NCBI GenBank assembly: GCA_015487335.1 | Contig: WFPZ01000121.1 | Location: forward strand, 1-11,242 | Source: Paracoccaceae bacterium | Lineage (GTDB): Bacteria; Pseudomonadota; Alphaproteobacteria; Rhodobacterales; Rhodobacteraceae | DNA: 11,242 bases | Reading direction: 5' to 3' | Part shown: one piece after another, positions 1-6,521 of the stretch | Layout: the number at the start of each line of letters is the position of its first letter | Numbering within the stretch: the stretch's first letter is position 1 | Program-made: the position numbers and the translations under genes | Notes under the pieces: generated by a model | Seen by the model: the letters and a program-made list of their open reading frames with translations, nothing else | Told to the model about the DNA's origin: nothing | The model's database searches: none

Positions 1-713
1 CGCGCCACGCGGCGGGTGCGGTAATCCAGGTAGCGCCCTGCCAGCAGGAAGAACGTGAGCGACAGTGCCGCGTCGAAATAGGCGTTTTCGCCGCTTTGCG
101 ATGTCTCGTAGATGGAAAGGCCGGCCGCGAGGATGATCGCCAGCGAGATCGGCACATCCATGTTGAGCCTGCGCACCCGCAGCGCCGACCAGGCCTTGGC
201 GAAAAACGGCTGGGCCGAATAGACGATGGCCGGAAGGGCGATGATGCCGGAAATCCAGTGGAACAGGTCGCGCGTGGCGTCCGAGGCCCCGGACCAGACC
301 GCCACCGAAAGCAGCATCACGTTCATCATGGCGAAACCGGCCACGGCAAGGCGCATCAGCAACGCCCTGCCCTGACGGTCGGTTTCGGTCATCGACAGCG
401 AGGAAGAGTCAAGCTCGTGCGCCTCGTATCCGATGCCCTTGAGCACCTCTATCAGCTGCTCGGCCGTCACCCCCGCATCGGCATCCACGCTGACCCGCTT
501 CAGCGTGAGGTTCACCCGGGCCGAACGCACGCCGGGGACCGCCTCCAGCCCGTGCTCCACCGCCGAGATGCAGGCCGCGCAATGGGCTGTCGGCAGCGAC
601 AGCATGATCCGCGCGCGGTCCTTTTCCGCACTCCGGCGCGCCTCGGCAACCTGCTCGGCCGAAGGCGCCGCAACGCAGGCCGGACAGGCAGAGATGCGGG
701 GCGCCTCGGGCAT
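1..713 (-). CDS. ccoI: CcoI/FixI copper-exporting P1B-type ATPase, N-terminal part (cut by left edge)
   Basis: This is the start of the copper-transporting P-type ATPase needed to deliver copper to the CuB centre of cbb3 oxidase. It is a cytoplasmic-membrane protein. About 237 codons are visible. An N-terminal CPAC pair (residues 10-13) is followed by a ferredoxin-like heavy-metal domain (about 36-100). That domain carries HCAAC (44-48), typical of FixI/CcoI, instead of the common GMTC-type motif. Hydrophobic segments lie near residues 118-140, 150-170, 186-203 and 211-227, matching the first four membrane helices of this family. The CPC ion-binding, DKTG phosphorylation and ATP-binding regions would lie beyond position 1. 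The ATG at 713 is 2 nt after the ccoH stop and has no clear Shine-Dalgarno sequence, so translational coupling to ccoH is likely. The family assignment rests on the metal domain, the helices and the ccoG-ccoH-ccoI order. ccoS would be expected further left. Confidence 0.93.
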   Translation of the reverse strand, partial: MPEAPRISACPACVAAPSAEQVAEARRSAEKDRARIMLSLPTAHCAACISAVEHGLEAVPGVRSARVNLTLKRVSVDADAGVTAEQLIEVLKGIGYEAHELDSSSLSMTETDRQGRALLMRLAVAGFAMMNVMLLSVAVWSGASDATRDLFHWISGIIALPAIVYSAQPFFAKAWSALRVRRLNMDVPISLAIILAAGLSIYETSQSGENAYFDAALSLTFFLLAGRYLDYRTRRVA

Positions 714-715
714 GA

Positions 716-1183
716 TCAGTCGCTCGCGTACAGGACGATCCGCTGGCGGAACTTCGTGCCGTCCTCGGCCAGGGCGGTCAGGCGGAGGTTCCACTTGCCG
801 GGGGCGGTGCGCACCGGCGCGGTGTAGATCTGGCCGTCGAAGGAAAACTCCAGCTCCTGGTCGTCCTTTACCACCGTGGGCCGGCCGAGGATGGCTGTCA
901 GTTCGGCCGGCTGCACCGGGTTGCCGTCACGGTCCACGATGCTCAGCCGCAACTGCTGCCCTTCGAGATTTGCCGAGACCGTCCAGCCAAGCGCCAGCTG
1001 CGCGGCGCGCTCCTTGTCGAAGTTCTGGCTGGCGACATATCCGTTCTTCACCTCAAGGCCCGGGAAGGTCGAGACCGCCTTGTAGGCCATGGTGAAGTTG
1101 ACGGCGATGATCACGCCGAAGAAGGCCAGCACCATGAACAGAACGTGCTTTCCCGTCAGCTCCTTCGCGGCTTTGTCACTCAT
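716..1183 (-). CDS. ccoH: CcoH/FixH cbb3 oxidase assembly and stability protein
   Basis: This is a 155-residue FixH/CcoH family protein, the usual length for the family. It is a small membrane-anchored factor that associates with cbb3 oxidase and is needed for its assembly or stability. One membrane helix (about residues 13-33) follows a short basic cytoplasmic N-terminus. The remaining ~120 residues form a periplasmic domain that begins with GLEVKNGYVASQNFD, a recognisable FixH feature, and is rich in beta-strand-like sequence. The start ATG overlaps the ccoG stop as ATGA, and a purine-rich GGGAGAGGAAA lies just upstream. The stop is 2 nt before ccoI. The gene therefore sits in a coupled ccoG-ccoH-ccoI unit. 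The molecular role of CcoH is known mainly from mutants, so nothing more specific can be read from the sequence. Confidence 0.93.
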   Translation of the reverse strand: MSDKAAKELTGKHVLFMVLAFFGVIIAVNFTMAYKAVSTFPGLEVKNGYVASQNFDKERAAQLALGWTVSANLEGQQLRLSIVDRDGNPVQPAELTAILGRPTVVKDDQELEFSFDGQIYTAPVRTAPGKWNLRLTALAEDGTKFRQRIVLYASD

Positions 1184-2607
1184 TTTCCTCTCCCGTTGAA
1201 CACGGTGTCATTGTAGGCGCGTTCGCCACTGGTCGTATCCTCGACCCAGATGCGGACAGGCACCCTTTCGGCACGGGCGGCCGGGCTGTCCGGCGGGGCA
1301 ACGATATATACCCTCTGCCGTTTCGTCGAATCGGCGGGCACGGTGACGGAAAGCCCCTCTTCGCCCTCGAGCCTCATGGTCAGCGGCTGGTCCGATACGA
1401 TCGAAAGCTCAAAGACCCTGTCCTCGCCGTTCTTGTTGCGCAAACGCACATCATATGTGTTGCGGATCGACCCGTCCGAGAGGATCACGTATTGAGGATT
1501 GCGCACCGGCGCGACGGACATGTCGATCTCGGGACGCACGAACAGCGCAACGATCAGGCCGATGCCGAAGGCGCTCCACAGGGCGGTGTAGATCATGGTG
1601 CGCGGCCGGAACACGTGTTTCCATATGCTGGGGGCCTTGCCGCCCTCGCGTTCGATCTTCTCGTCGGTGAAGGCCATGTAGTCGATCAGCCCGCGCGGCT
1701 TGCCGATCTTGTCCATCACCTCGTCGCAGGCGTCGATGCACAGGGCGCAGGTGATGCACTCCATCTGCTGCCCGTCCCGAATGTCGATCCCCATCGGGCA
1801 AACGTTGACGCAGGCCATGCAGTCGATGCAGTCGCCCTGATTGGGGTCCAGCTTGCCCTTGCGCAGCTTGCCGCGAGGCTCTCCTCGCCATTCTCGGTAG
1901 GCGACGGTCAGCGTGTCCTCATCCATCATCGCCGCCTGGATCCGCGGCCAGGGGCACATGTAGATGCAAATCTGTTCACGCAGGAATCCGCCGAACACGA
2001 AGGTGGTGAAGGTCAGCAGACCAACGGTGGTATAGGCCACCGGATGGGCGTTCAGCGTCACCAGGTCGCGGGCCAGCGTGGGCGCATCGGCGAAATAGAA
2101 CACCCAAGCCCCGCCGGTGGCCATCGCGATCAGCAGCCAGATCGTCCATTTGGCAAGCCGCAGCCGGATCTTGCGAAAGTCCCACCTGGATTTCCACAAC
2201 CGGACACGCGCGTTGCGGTCCCCTTCTATCCAGCGCTCGACCAGGATGAAGAGATCCGTCCAGACGGTCTGCGGGCAGGCATAGCCGCACCATACCCGGC
2301 CCAGCGCGGAAGTGAACAGGAACAGCCCCAGCCCGGCCATGATCAGCAAACCGGCGACGAAGTAGAATTCCTGCGGCCAGATTTCTATCCAGAAGAAGAA
2401 GAACCGCCTCCCGGCCAGATCCACCAGCACCGCCTGATCGGGCAGGTTCGGGCCGCGATCCCAGCGAATCCAGGGGGTTATGTAGTAGATGCCCAGGGTG
2501 ATGGCCATGATCCACCACTTGAGCGTGCGGAACCGGCCCTTTACCCGGCGCGGGAAGATCGGCTCCTGTGGCGCGTAAAGAGAGGCCGGGCGTTCTTCAG
2601 AAGACAT
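1180..2607 (-). CDS. ccoG: CcoG/FixG (RdxA) polyferredoxin-type membrane protein, cupric reductase
   Basis: This is a 475-residue integral membrane iron-sulfur protein of the CcoG/RdxA/FixG family. In Rhodobacter, CcoG has been described as a Cu(II) reductase that feeds Cu(I) to cbb3 assembly. Membrane segments are visible near residues 33-49, 82-101, 153-171, 192-212 and 338-357. Two ferredoxin motifs follow the fourth segment: CIDCMACVNVCP (C260, C263, C266, C270) and CITCALCIDAC (C284, C287, C290, C294), giving two 4Fe-4S clusters. Further conserved cysteine pairs occur in CGYAC (107, 111) and CIYMC (214, 218), both near the membrane. The part after residue 360 resembles the Ig-like C-terminal domain of this family. 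The start ATG has only a poor Shine-Dalgarno sequence, but the protein begins as expected for the family and an FNR-type promoter lies upstream. It is the first gene of the ccoGHI unit. Confidence 0.95.
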   Translation of the reverse strand: MSSEERPASLYAPQEPIFPRRVKGRFRTLKWWIMAITLGIYYITPWIRWDRGPNLPDQAVLVDLAGRRFFFFWIEIWPQEFYFVAGLLIMAGLGLFLFTSALGRVWCGYACPQTVWTDLFILVERWIEGDRNARVRLWKSRWDFRKIRLRLAKWTIWLLIAMATGGAWVFYFADAPTLARDLVTLNAHPVAYTTVGLLTFTTFVFGGFLREQICIYMCPWPRIQAAMMDEDTLTVAYREWRGEPRGKLRKGKLDPNQGDCIDCMACVNVCPMGIDIRDGQQMECITCALCIDACDEVMDKIGKPRGLIDYMAFTDEKIEREGGKAPSIWKHVFRPRTMIYTALWSAFGIGLIVALFVRPEIDMSVAPVRNPQYVILSDGSIRNTYDVRLRNKNGEDRVFELSIVSDQPLTMRLEGEEGLSVTVPADSTKRQRVYIVAPPDSPAARAERVPVRIWVEDTTSGERAYNDTVFNGRGK

Positions 2608-2643
2608 GTTCGGATTCGTCCGTTCACTGTTCGCGTGGCCCGG

Positions 2644-2649
2644 TTATTT
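2644..2649 (-). promoter_or_regulatory. Candidate -10 element of the ccoG promoter
   Basis: Read on the minus strand this hexamer is AAATAA. If the FNR box at 2672-2685 is centred at -41.5, as in class II FNR promoters, transcription would start near 2637. The -10 hexamer would then fall exactly at 2649-2644. The hexamer is A/T-only in a GC-rich region. The start site itself is inferred and unmapped. Confidence 0.5.
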
Positions 2650-2671
2650 CCGATCCAGCGCAATGGCAGCT

Positions 2672-2685
2672 TTGACTTAAGTCAA
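2672..2685 (-). promoter_or_regulatory. FNR/FnrL box upstream of ccoG
   Basis: The sequence TTGACTTAAGTCAA is a perfect 14-bp palindrome with the TTGAC-N4-GTCAA form of an FNR site. Its near edge lies 64 bp upstream of the ccoG ATG. A well-placed -10 candidate makes this look like a class II activator site for ccoGHI under low oxygen. FnrL, encoded in this window, is the obvious regulator. The match is seen directly; binding is inferred. Confidence 0.85.
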
Positions 2686-2774
2686 GAAGCCCCTTATTCA
2701 ACATGATGCGGACTGCGAGAATTGTCGCAGGGCGGCACGCAAGCCGCGTGCAACCCATGGTCCGCCTGTCAGGT

Positions 2775-2803
2775 GAAACGACGGTGCGGCTTTCGCCACA
2801 CCG
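2775..2803 (-). terminator. Candidate intrinsic terminator of the ccoNOQP operon
   Basis: Read as minus-strand RNA, positions 2803-2782 form a 9-bp stem, CGGUGUGGC with GCCGCACCG, containing one G-U wobble and closed by a GAAA (GNRA-type) tetraloop. A modest U-rich tail, UCGUUUC, follows at 2781-2775. On the plus strand the same stem has a C-A mismatch, so the structure favours the minus transcript, in line with termination after ccoP. The tail is weak for a classical terminator, so termination efficiency is uncertain. Confidence 0.5.
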
Positions 2804-2820
2804 CCGCCTCAGTGAGGAGC

Positions 2821-2867
2821 GGCACCGACCCCGAAGAAACGCGCGAACAGGATCAGGGGTCGGTGCC
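2821..2867 (-). repeat. 12-bp perfect inverted repeat downstream of ccoP
   Basis: The arms GGCACCGACCCC (2821-2832) and GGGGTCGGTGCC (2856-2867) are perfect reverse complements separated by 23 nt. The structure lies about 36 nt after the ccoP stop and one base from the next stem-loop. It has no T-run, so it may protect the 3' end of the mRNA or be part of a compound terminator or small RNA rather than act as a terminator alone. Confidence 0.75.
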
Positions 2868-2868
2868 T

Positions 2869-2893
2869 ATCCGGGGGCTGGAAACACCCGGAT
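2869..2893 (-). repeat. Short inverted repeat just after the ccoP stop codon
   Basis: The arms ATCCGGG (2869-2875) and CCCGGAT (2887-2893) form a perfect 7-bp stem with an 11-nt loop, 10 nt downstream of the ccoP stop. Together with the adjoining 12-bp repeat it makes a tandem stem-loop at the 3' end of the ccoNOQP message. Confidence 0.65.
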
Positions 2894-2903
2894 CTCGTCT
2901 GGC

Positions 2904-3764
2904 CTATTCACCACCTCCCAACTGGTGCACATAGGCCGCAACTGCATTGACCTGCGCATCGCTCAGGCGCAGGCCCATGGCGGGCATCACGCCAAAGCGG
3001 CTGTAGGTCACGGTTTCCTTGATCGTCTCGGGATCTCCTCCATAGAGCCAGATGGCGTCCGTCAGGTTCGGCGCGCCGAAATCACGGTTGCCCTTGCCGT
3101 CCACCCCGTGGCAGGCGGCACAGTTCTCCTCGAAGATCGGGGCCCCGAGCGCCGCCTGTTCGGCGTCGTACTCCTGACCGGAAATCGACAGCACGTAGTT
3201 GACGACCTGGTCGATTTCCTCTTCCTCGAGGATTTCGCCGAACTTGGGCATCTCCGAATAGCGGGCATCGTCCGTTTCGTTGCGGATGCCGTTGCGGACG
3301 GTGTAGGCGATCGATTCGATGTCGCCGCCCCACAGCCAGTCGTCATCCAGAAGGTTCGGGAACCCGACGGCCCCCTGCCCGCCCGCACCGTGGCACTGGA
3401 TGCAGTTCGTGCGGAACACGGCGGCGCCGGCATTGATCGCATAGCTCATCAGCTCGGGATCCTCGGACAGCCTTGTCAGGTCCGCAGAGGCCAGCTTCGC
3501 CTCGATCTCGGCGTTCTTCTCCTTGAAGCGCTGGATCTCCTCGGCCACTTCCCCCCGAGACGACCAGCCCAGAAGGCCGGGCGTGGCCCCGTTGATCAGC
3601 GGCCAGGCCGGATAGGCGATGGTATAGCCGATGCCCCAGATGATGGTGAGGTAGAAGATCCACAGCCACCACCGCGGAAGTGGGTTGTTGTATTCCTCGA
3701 TGCCGTCCCAGCTGTGGCCGGTCGTTTCTGGCTCTTGCTTTTTCTTTTCAGGCTTCCGGGCCAT
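2904..3764 (-). CDS. ccoP: CcoP, dihaem cytochrome c subunit of cbb3 oxidase
   Basis: CcoP receives electrons from soluble or membrane cytochromes c (or the bc1 complex) and passes them to CcoO. The 286-residue protein has an N-terminal cytoplasmic stretch, one membrane helix (about residues 32-53), a charged helical linker (about 70-95), and two periplasmic cytochrome c domains. Haem-binding motifs are CIQCH (C121, C124, H125) and CAACH (C215, C218, H219). Candidate axial methionines lie in EMPKFG (M172) and VMPAMG (M260 or M263). Length and domain order match the family. The start overlaps the ccoQ stop as TAATG, with GGAGG 7 nt upstream, so translation is probably coupled. It is the last gene of the operon, and stem-loops follow its stop codon. 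Confidence 0.97.
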   Translation of the reverse strand: MARKPEKKKQEPETTGHSWDGIEEYNNPLPRWWLWIFYLTIIWGIGYTIAYPAWPLINGATPGLLGWSSRGEVAEEIQRFKEKNAEIEAKLASADLTRLSEDPELMSYAINAGAAVFRTNCIQCHGAGGQGAVGFPNLLDDDWLWGGDIESIAYTVRNGIRNETDDARYSEMPKFGEILEEEEIDQVVNYVLSISGQEYDAEQAALGAPIFEENCAACHGVDGKGNRDFGAPNLTDAIWLYGGDPETIKETVTYSRFGVMPAMGLRLSDAQVNAVAAYVHQLGGGE

Positions 3765-3967
3765 TACGATGCCTCCTTTTCGGCAGAGACGGTGGCGGGT
3801 TCGCTGGCCGGCATGTCATCGTGCCGGAAGGGGATGTTGATCGTGTCCTTGTAGGCCTCCGTACTGCCCGGCCGGAAAGCCCAGATCACGCAGCCGACGA
3901 AGAACGAGAACAGGAACAGCAGAAACCAGCTGTCGGCAATGTCGCGCAGGAGTTCGTAGGTATCCAT
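3764..3967 (-). CDS. ccoQ: CcoQ, small membrane subunit of cbb3 oxidase
   Basis: CcoQ is a small single-helix protein that stabilises the cbb3 complex. In R. sphaeroides it is linked to oxygen protection of the oxidase and to signalling. This 67-residue product has one hydrophobic segment (about residues 14-31, with FLLFLFSFFVGCVIWAF) followed by a polar, charged tail ending in glutamate and alanine-rich sequence. I chose the ATG at 3967 over the adjacent in-frame GTG at 3970 because GGAGG then has a 5-nt spacing instead of 2. The gene lies 10 nt after ccoO and overlaps ccoP. The assignment relies on size, the helix and its position between ccoO and ccoP, since CcoQ sequences diverge quickly. 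Confidence 0.92.
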   Translation of the reverse strand: MDTYELLRDIADSWFLLFLFSFFVGCVIWAFRPGSTEAYKDTINIPFRHDDMPASEPATVSAEKEAS

Positions 3968-3977
3968 CACGCCCTCC

Positions 3978-4703
3978 TCAGCGGCTCTCGTCGGGAACGA
4001 AGGTCGAGAAATCGACCAGTGTCCCGAGCATTTGCAGATAGGCGATCAGGGCGTCCATTTCCGAAATCCCCGGCCGGCCGTCGAAGTTGCGCACCTGCGC
4101 CTTGGGATAGCGCGACAGGAGCCCCTCGGAATCGCTGTCCGGGTCGGCCTGGGCAAGGAAGTCCGCCCGGGCGTTCTCGATCATCTCGTCGGTATAGGGC
4201 ACCCCCACAGCGCGGTCGGTGAGCAGGCGCTCTTCGATGTATTCCGGAGTGACCTCGCGATCCAGCAGGAAGCCGTATTTCGGCATGATCGACTCGGGCA
4301 CCACCGACTGCGGATCCACCAGGTGAGCCACCTGCCACTCATCCGAATACTTGCCGCCGACGCGGGCCAGATCCGGGCCGGTGCGCTTGGAGCCCCACTG
4401 GAACGGATGGTCGTACATCGATTCCGCCGCCAGCGAGTAGTTGCCGTAGCGCTCCACCTCGTCGCGCATCGGGCGGATCATCTGGCTGTGGCAGACATAG
4501 CAGCCCTCGCGGAGGTAGATGTCGCGCCCTGTCAGCTCCAGCGGCGAGTAGGGGCGCATGCCCTCCACCTTCTCGATGGTGTTCTGCAAGTAGAACAGCG
4601 GAGCGATTTCCACCAGTCCACCGATCGACACCACCAGCAGGCTGAAGACCAGCAGAAGCGTAGCGTTCTTCTCGATGACCTTGTGCTTGTCGAGAATGGC
4701 CAT
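3978..4703 (-). CDS. ccoO: CcoO, monohaem cytochrome c subunit of cbb3 oxidase
   Basis: CcoO passes electrons from CcoP to the catalytic subunit CcoN. The 241-residue protein is anchored by one N-terminal helix (about residues 13-33), with the rest in the periplasm. It carries a single haem c motif, CYVCH (C68, C71, H72), in the family context GCYVCHSQMIRPMRDE. A candidate axial methionine lies in SIMPKYGF (M140). Length is normal for CcoO. A strong GGAGG lies 9 nt before the ATG, within the 14-nt gap after ccoN. It is the second gene of ccoNOQP. Confidence 0.97.
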   Translation of the reverse strand: MAILDKHKVIEKNATLLLVFSLLVVSIGGLVEIAPLFYLQNTIEKVEGMRPYSPLELTGRDIYLREGCYVCHSQMIRPMRDEVERYGNYSLAAESMYDHPFQWGSKRTGPDLARVGGKYSDEWQVAHLVDPQSVVPESIMPKYGFLLDREVTPEYIEERLLTDRAVGVPYTDEMIENARADFLAQADPDSDSEGLLSRYPKAQVRNFDGRPGISEMDALIAYLQMLGTLVDFSTFVPDESR

Positions 4704-4717
4704 GTTTCCAGCCCTCC

Positions 4718-6316
4718 TTATTCAGCCGGAGCCATGGCAGGGGTTTCGGCTTTCGCCGGAGACCTGCGCACGGTCATCCACAGGTTGTAGCACATGATCA
4801 GCGCACCGGTGAGGTAGAACACCCCGCCCAGGGCCCGGGCCACATACATCGGAAACTTGGCGGCAACGGTGTCGGCGAAGGAGTTCACCAGGAAGCCGTT
4901 GGCATCCACTTCGCGCCACATCAGGCCCTCCATGATGCCGCTCACCCACATCGAGGCCGCATAGAGCACGATGCCAAGGGTCGCCAGCCAGAAGTGCCAG
5001 TTGACCAGCTTGAGGCTGTAGAGGCCCTCACGCCCCCACAGCCGCGGGGTAAGGAAGTAGAGCGCGCCGAAGGTGATCATGCCGTTCCAGCCCAGAGCGC
5101 CGGAGTGCACGTGCCCGATCGTCCAGTCGGTGTAGTGCGACAGCGAGTTCACCGCGCGGATCGACATCATCGGCCCTTCGAAGGTGGACATGCCGTAGAA
5201 GCCGATCGAGATCACCATCATCCGGATCACCGGGTCGGTGCGCAGCTTGTCCCAGGCGCCCGAGAGCGTCATCAGGCCGTTGATCATGCCCCCCCAGGAG
5301 GGCATCCACAGGATCACCGAGAACACCATGCCCAGCGTCGTCGCCCAGTCGGGCAGCGCGGTGTAGTGCAGGTGGTGCGGACCGGCCCAGATGTACAGGA
5401 AGATCAGCGCCCAGAAGTGGATGATCGACAGCTTGTAGCTGTAGACGGGGCGTTCGGCCTGCTTGGGCACGAAGTAGTACATCATGCCCAAGAAACCGGC
5501 GGTCAGCAGGAAGCCCACGGCGTTGTGGCCGTACCACCACTGCACCATCGCATCCTGAACGCCGGCAAACAGCTGCACCGACTTGGAGCCGAAGATCGAC
5601 ACCGGCAGCGACAGGTTGTTGATGATGTGCAGCATCGCGATGGTCACGATGAACGCCAGGTAGAACCAGTTGGCCACGTAGATGTGGGGCTCCTTGCGCC
5701 GGTAGATCGTGCCGAGGAACACCGCCAGATAGGCCACCCAGACGATGGTCAGCCAGATGTCGGTGTACCACTCGGGCTCGGCGTATTCCTTGGACTGGGT
5801 CGCGCCCAGCAGATAGCCGGTGGCCGCCAGCACGATGAACAGCTGGTAGCCCCAGAACACGAACCAGGCCAGATTGCCGCCCCACAGGCGCGTCGCACAG
5901 GTGCGCTGCACCACGTAGAACGAGGTTGCGATCAGTGCATTGCCGCCAAAGGCGAAGATCACCGCCGAAGTGTGCAGCGGGCGCAACCGCCCGAAGTTGC
6001 CATACCCCTGCAGCCACTCGAAGTTGAGCGACGGGAACGCAAGCTGGAATGCGATGAAGACCCCGACGAGAAACCCGACGATCCCCCAGAAGGCCGTCGC
6101 GATCACGCCTGCACGGACCACTCCGTCCAGGTATCCCGGCTCCGGCGGGGGCAGCGGTTCATCCGTCCGGCGGACAGTCCACAGAAACAGCCCGCCAGCC
6201 ACGAGCATCACGATGATGGCATGAACCTGATAAGCCAGATCACGCGCATAGTTGGCAGCAATCGCCGCCGCGAGCGTGACCAGCCCCAGGACCACCAGTT
6301 TCACAACATTCCACAT
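4718..6316 (-). CDS. ccoN: CcoN, catalytic subunit I of cbb3-type cytochrome c oxidase
   Basis: CcoN is a multi-helix membrane protein that reduces oxygen to water at a haem b3-CuB site and contributes to the proton gradient under microaerobic conditions. All key residues are present (numbering from the chosen start): CuB ligands H264 (in WYGHNAVGF), H314 and H315 (in AGPHHLHY), the C-type cross-link tyrosine Y308 (in FLYIWAG), haem b3 ligand H402, and low-spin haem b ligands H404 (GHVHSG) and H115 (LHTSAVIF). The spacing of six of these sites matches P. stutzeri CcoN with a constant offset as I recall its numbering. I place the start at the ATG at 6316 (532 residues), because AAGGGA lies 6 nt upstream and the protein then begins MWNVVKL. 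An in-frame ATG at 6331 and GTG at 6346 have poorer spacing. First gene of ccoNOQP. Confidence 0.98.
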   Translation of the reverse strand: MWNVVKLVVLGLVTLAAAIAANYARDLAYQVHAIIVMLVAGGLFLWTVRRTDEPLPPPEPGYLDGVVRAGVIATAFWGIVGFLVGVFIAFQLAFPSLNFEWLQGYGNFGRLRPLHTSAVIFAFGGNALIATSFYVVQRTCATRLWGGNLAWFVFWGYQLFIVLAATGYLLGATQSKEYAEPEWYTDIWLTIVWVAYLAVFLGTIYRRKEPHIYVANWFYLAFIVTIAMLHIINNLSLPVSIFGSKSVQLFAGVQDAMVQWWYGHNAVGFLLTAGFLGMMYYFVPKQAERPVYSYKLSIIHFWALIFLYIWAGPHHLHYTALPDWATTLGMVFSVILWMPSWGGMINGLMTLSGAWDKLRTDPVIRMMVISIGFYGMSTFEGPMMSIRAVNSLSHYTDWTIGHVHSGALGWNGMITFGALYFLTPRLWGREGLYSLKLVNWHFWLATLGIVLYAASMWVSGIMEGLMWREVDANGFLVNSFADTVAAKFPMYVARALGGVFYLTGALIMCYNLWMTVRRSPAKAETPAMAPAE

Positions 6317-6322
6317 TGCGCG

Positions 6323-6328
6323 TCCCTT
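6323..6328 (-). promoter_or_regulatory. Ribosome-binding site deciding the ccoN start
   Basis: AAGGGA on the minus strand lies 6 nt upstream of the ATG at 6316. The longer frame, open from a GTG at 6346, has no comparable site, so the shorter CcoN is preferred by about ten residues. Confidence 0.6.
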
Positions 6329-6382
6329 CATTCCCTCACCGGGCACAGATCACGTGTCGTCTGAACCCGGTTCGACAGTCCG

Positions 6383-6388
6383 TATGTG
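6383..6388 (-). promoter_or_regulatory. Weak candidate -10 of the ccoN promoter
   Basis: If the FNR box at 6411-6424 is centred at -41.5, transcription of ccoN starts near 6376 and the -10 hexamer falls at 6388-6383, reading CACATA on the minus strand. This is a weak match to the consensus. A leader of about 60 nt would result. The placement depends on class II geometry. Confidence 0.35.
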
Positions 6389-6410
6389 GCCGCCCCCTGA
6401 CGGCCTCGCT

Positions 6411-6424
6411 TTGATCCATGTCAA
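6411..6424. promoter_or_regulatory. FNR/FnrL box proximal to ccoN
   Basis: TTGATCCATGTCAA matches the FNR consensus TTGAT-N4-ATCAA at 9 of 10 informative positions, one half-site being GTCAA. It is the nearer of two boxes to ccoN, centred about 101 bp upstream of the ccoN ATG. Low-oxygen activation of ccoNOQP through this box is the expected role in Rhodobacter-type bacteria. Confidence 0.85.
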
Positions 6425-6442
6425 ATTTCGGTGATGTGTCGG

Positions 6443-6456
6443 TTGATCGAGGTCAA
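6443..6456. promoter_or_regulatory. FNR/FnrL box proximal to the universal stress protein gene
   Basis: TTGATCGAGGTCAA again has one TTGAT and one GTCAA half-site. Its centre is 32 bp from the centre of the other box. If it sits at -41.5 for the rightward promoter, transcription would start near 6491 and a -10 hexamer, AATATT, falls at 6479-6484. This would leave a leader of about 31 nt before the ATG at 6522. Confidence 0.82.
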
Positions 6457-6504
6457 AGCGCAAGCATGATCACATGCGAATATTGGTCGCATGCGGTTCC
6501 CGCG

Positions 6505-6512
6505 GGAGGAGG
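6505..6512 (+). promoter_or_regulatory. Ribosome-binding site deciding the start of the stress protein gene
   Basis: GGAGGAGG lies 9 nt upstream of the ATG at 6522. The upstream in-frame ATG at 6474 has no such site and would lie before the predicted transcription start, and a GTG at 6516 is too close to the strongest part of the site. The ATG at 6522 is therefore preferred. Confidence 0.65.
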
Positions 6513-6521
6513 AGAGTGCGA

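Larger units (their letters stand above)
2608..2903. other. Intergenic region between ccoP and ccoG (terminator hairpins and promoter)
   Basis: These 296 bp separate two same-strand operons and carry no convincing gene. The half near ccoP holds three stem-loops, listed separately. Two shorter perfect hairpins follow: arms GCACGC/GCGTGC at 2735-2740 and 2746-2751, and arms CTGCGA/TCGCAG at 2713-2718 and 2725-2730. The half near ccoG holds the FNR box and a candidate -10 element. A short open frame on the plus strand here lacks any homology I can recognise and was not called. Confidence 0.8.

Noticed and set aside
1492..2706. Plus-strand frame (404 codons) opposite ccoG
   Set aside because: No recognisable domain or ribosome-binding site, and it lies antisense to an intact ccoG with both ferredoxin motifs.
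2807..2817. Palindrome CCTCAGTGAGG as a further hairpin or operator
   Set aside because: The arms are 5 bp around a single base, too short a loop to fold, and no known regulator site of this form comes to mind.
2722..2934. Possible small plus-strand gene (70 codons) in the ccoP-ccoG gap
   Set aside because: It runs into the antisense of ccoP, has no clear ribosome-binding site and its sequence is explained by the inverted repeats and promoter there.
4994..6364. Long open frame on the plus strand (456 codons) opposite ccoN and its upstream region
   Set aside because: It is a shadow of ccoN in GC-rich DNA. Its product is histidine-, arginine- and glutamine-rich with no recognisable domain, while the opposite strand encodes a complete CcoN with all ligands.
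6474..6521. N-terminal extension of the stress protein from an ATG at 6474
   Set aside because: The extension is arginine-rich and unlike Usp starts, has no ribosome-binding site, and would lie upstream of the predicted transcription start; the ATG at 6522 has a strong site.
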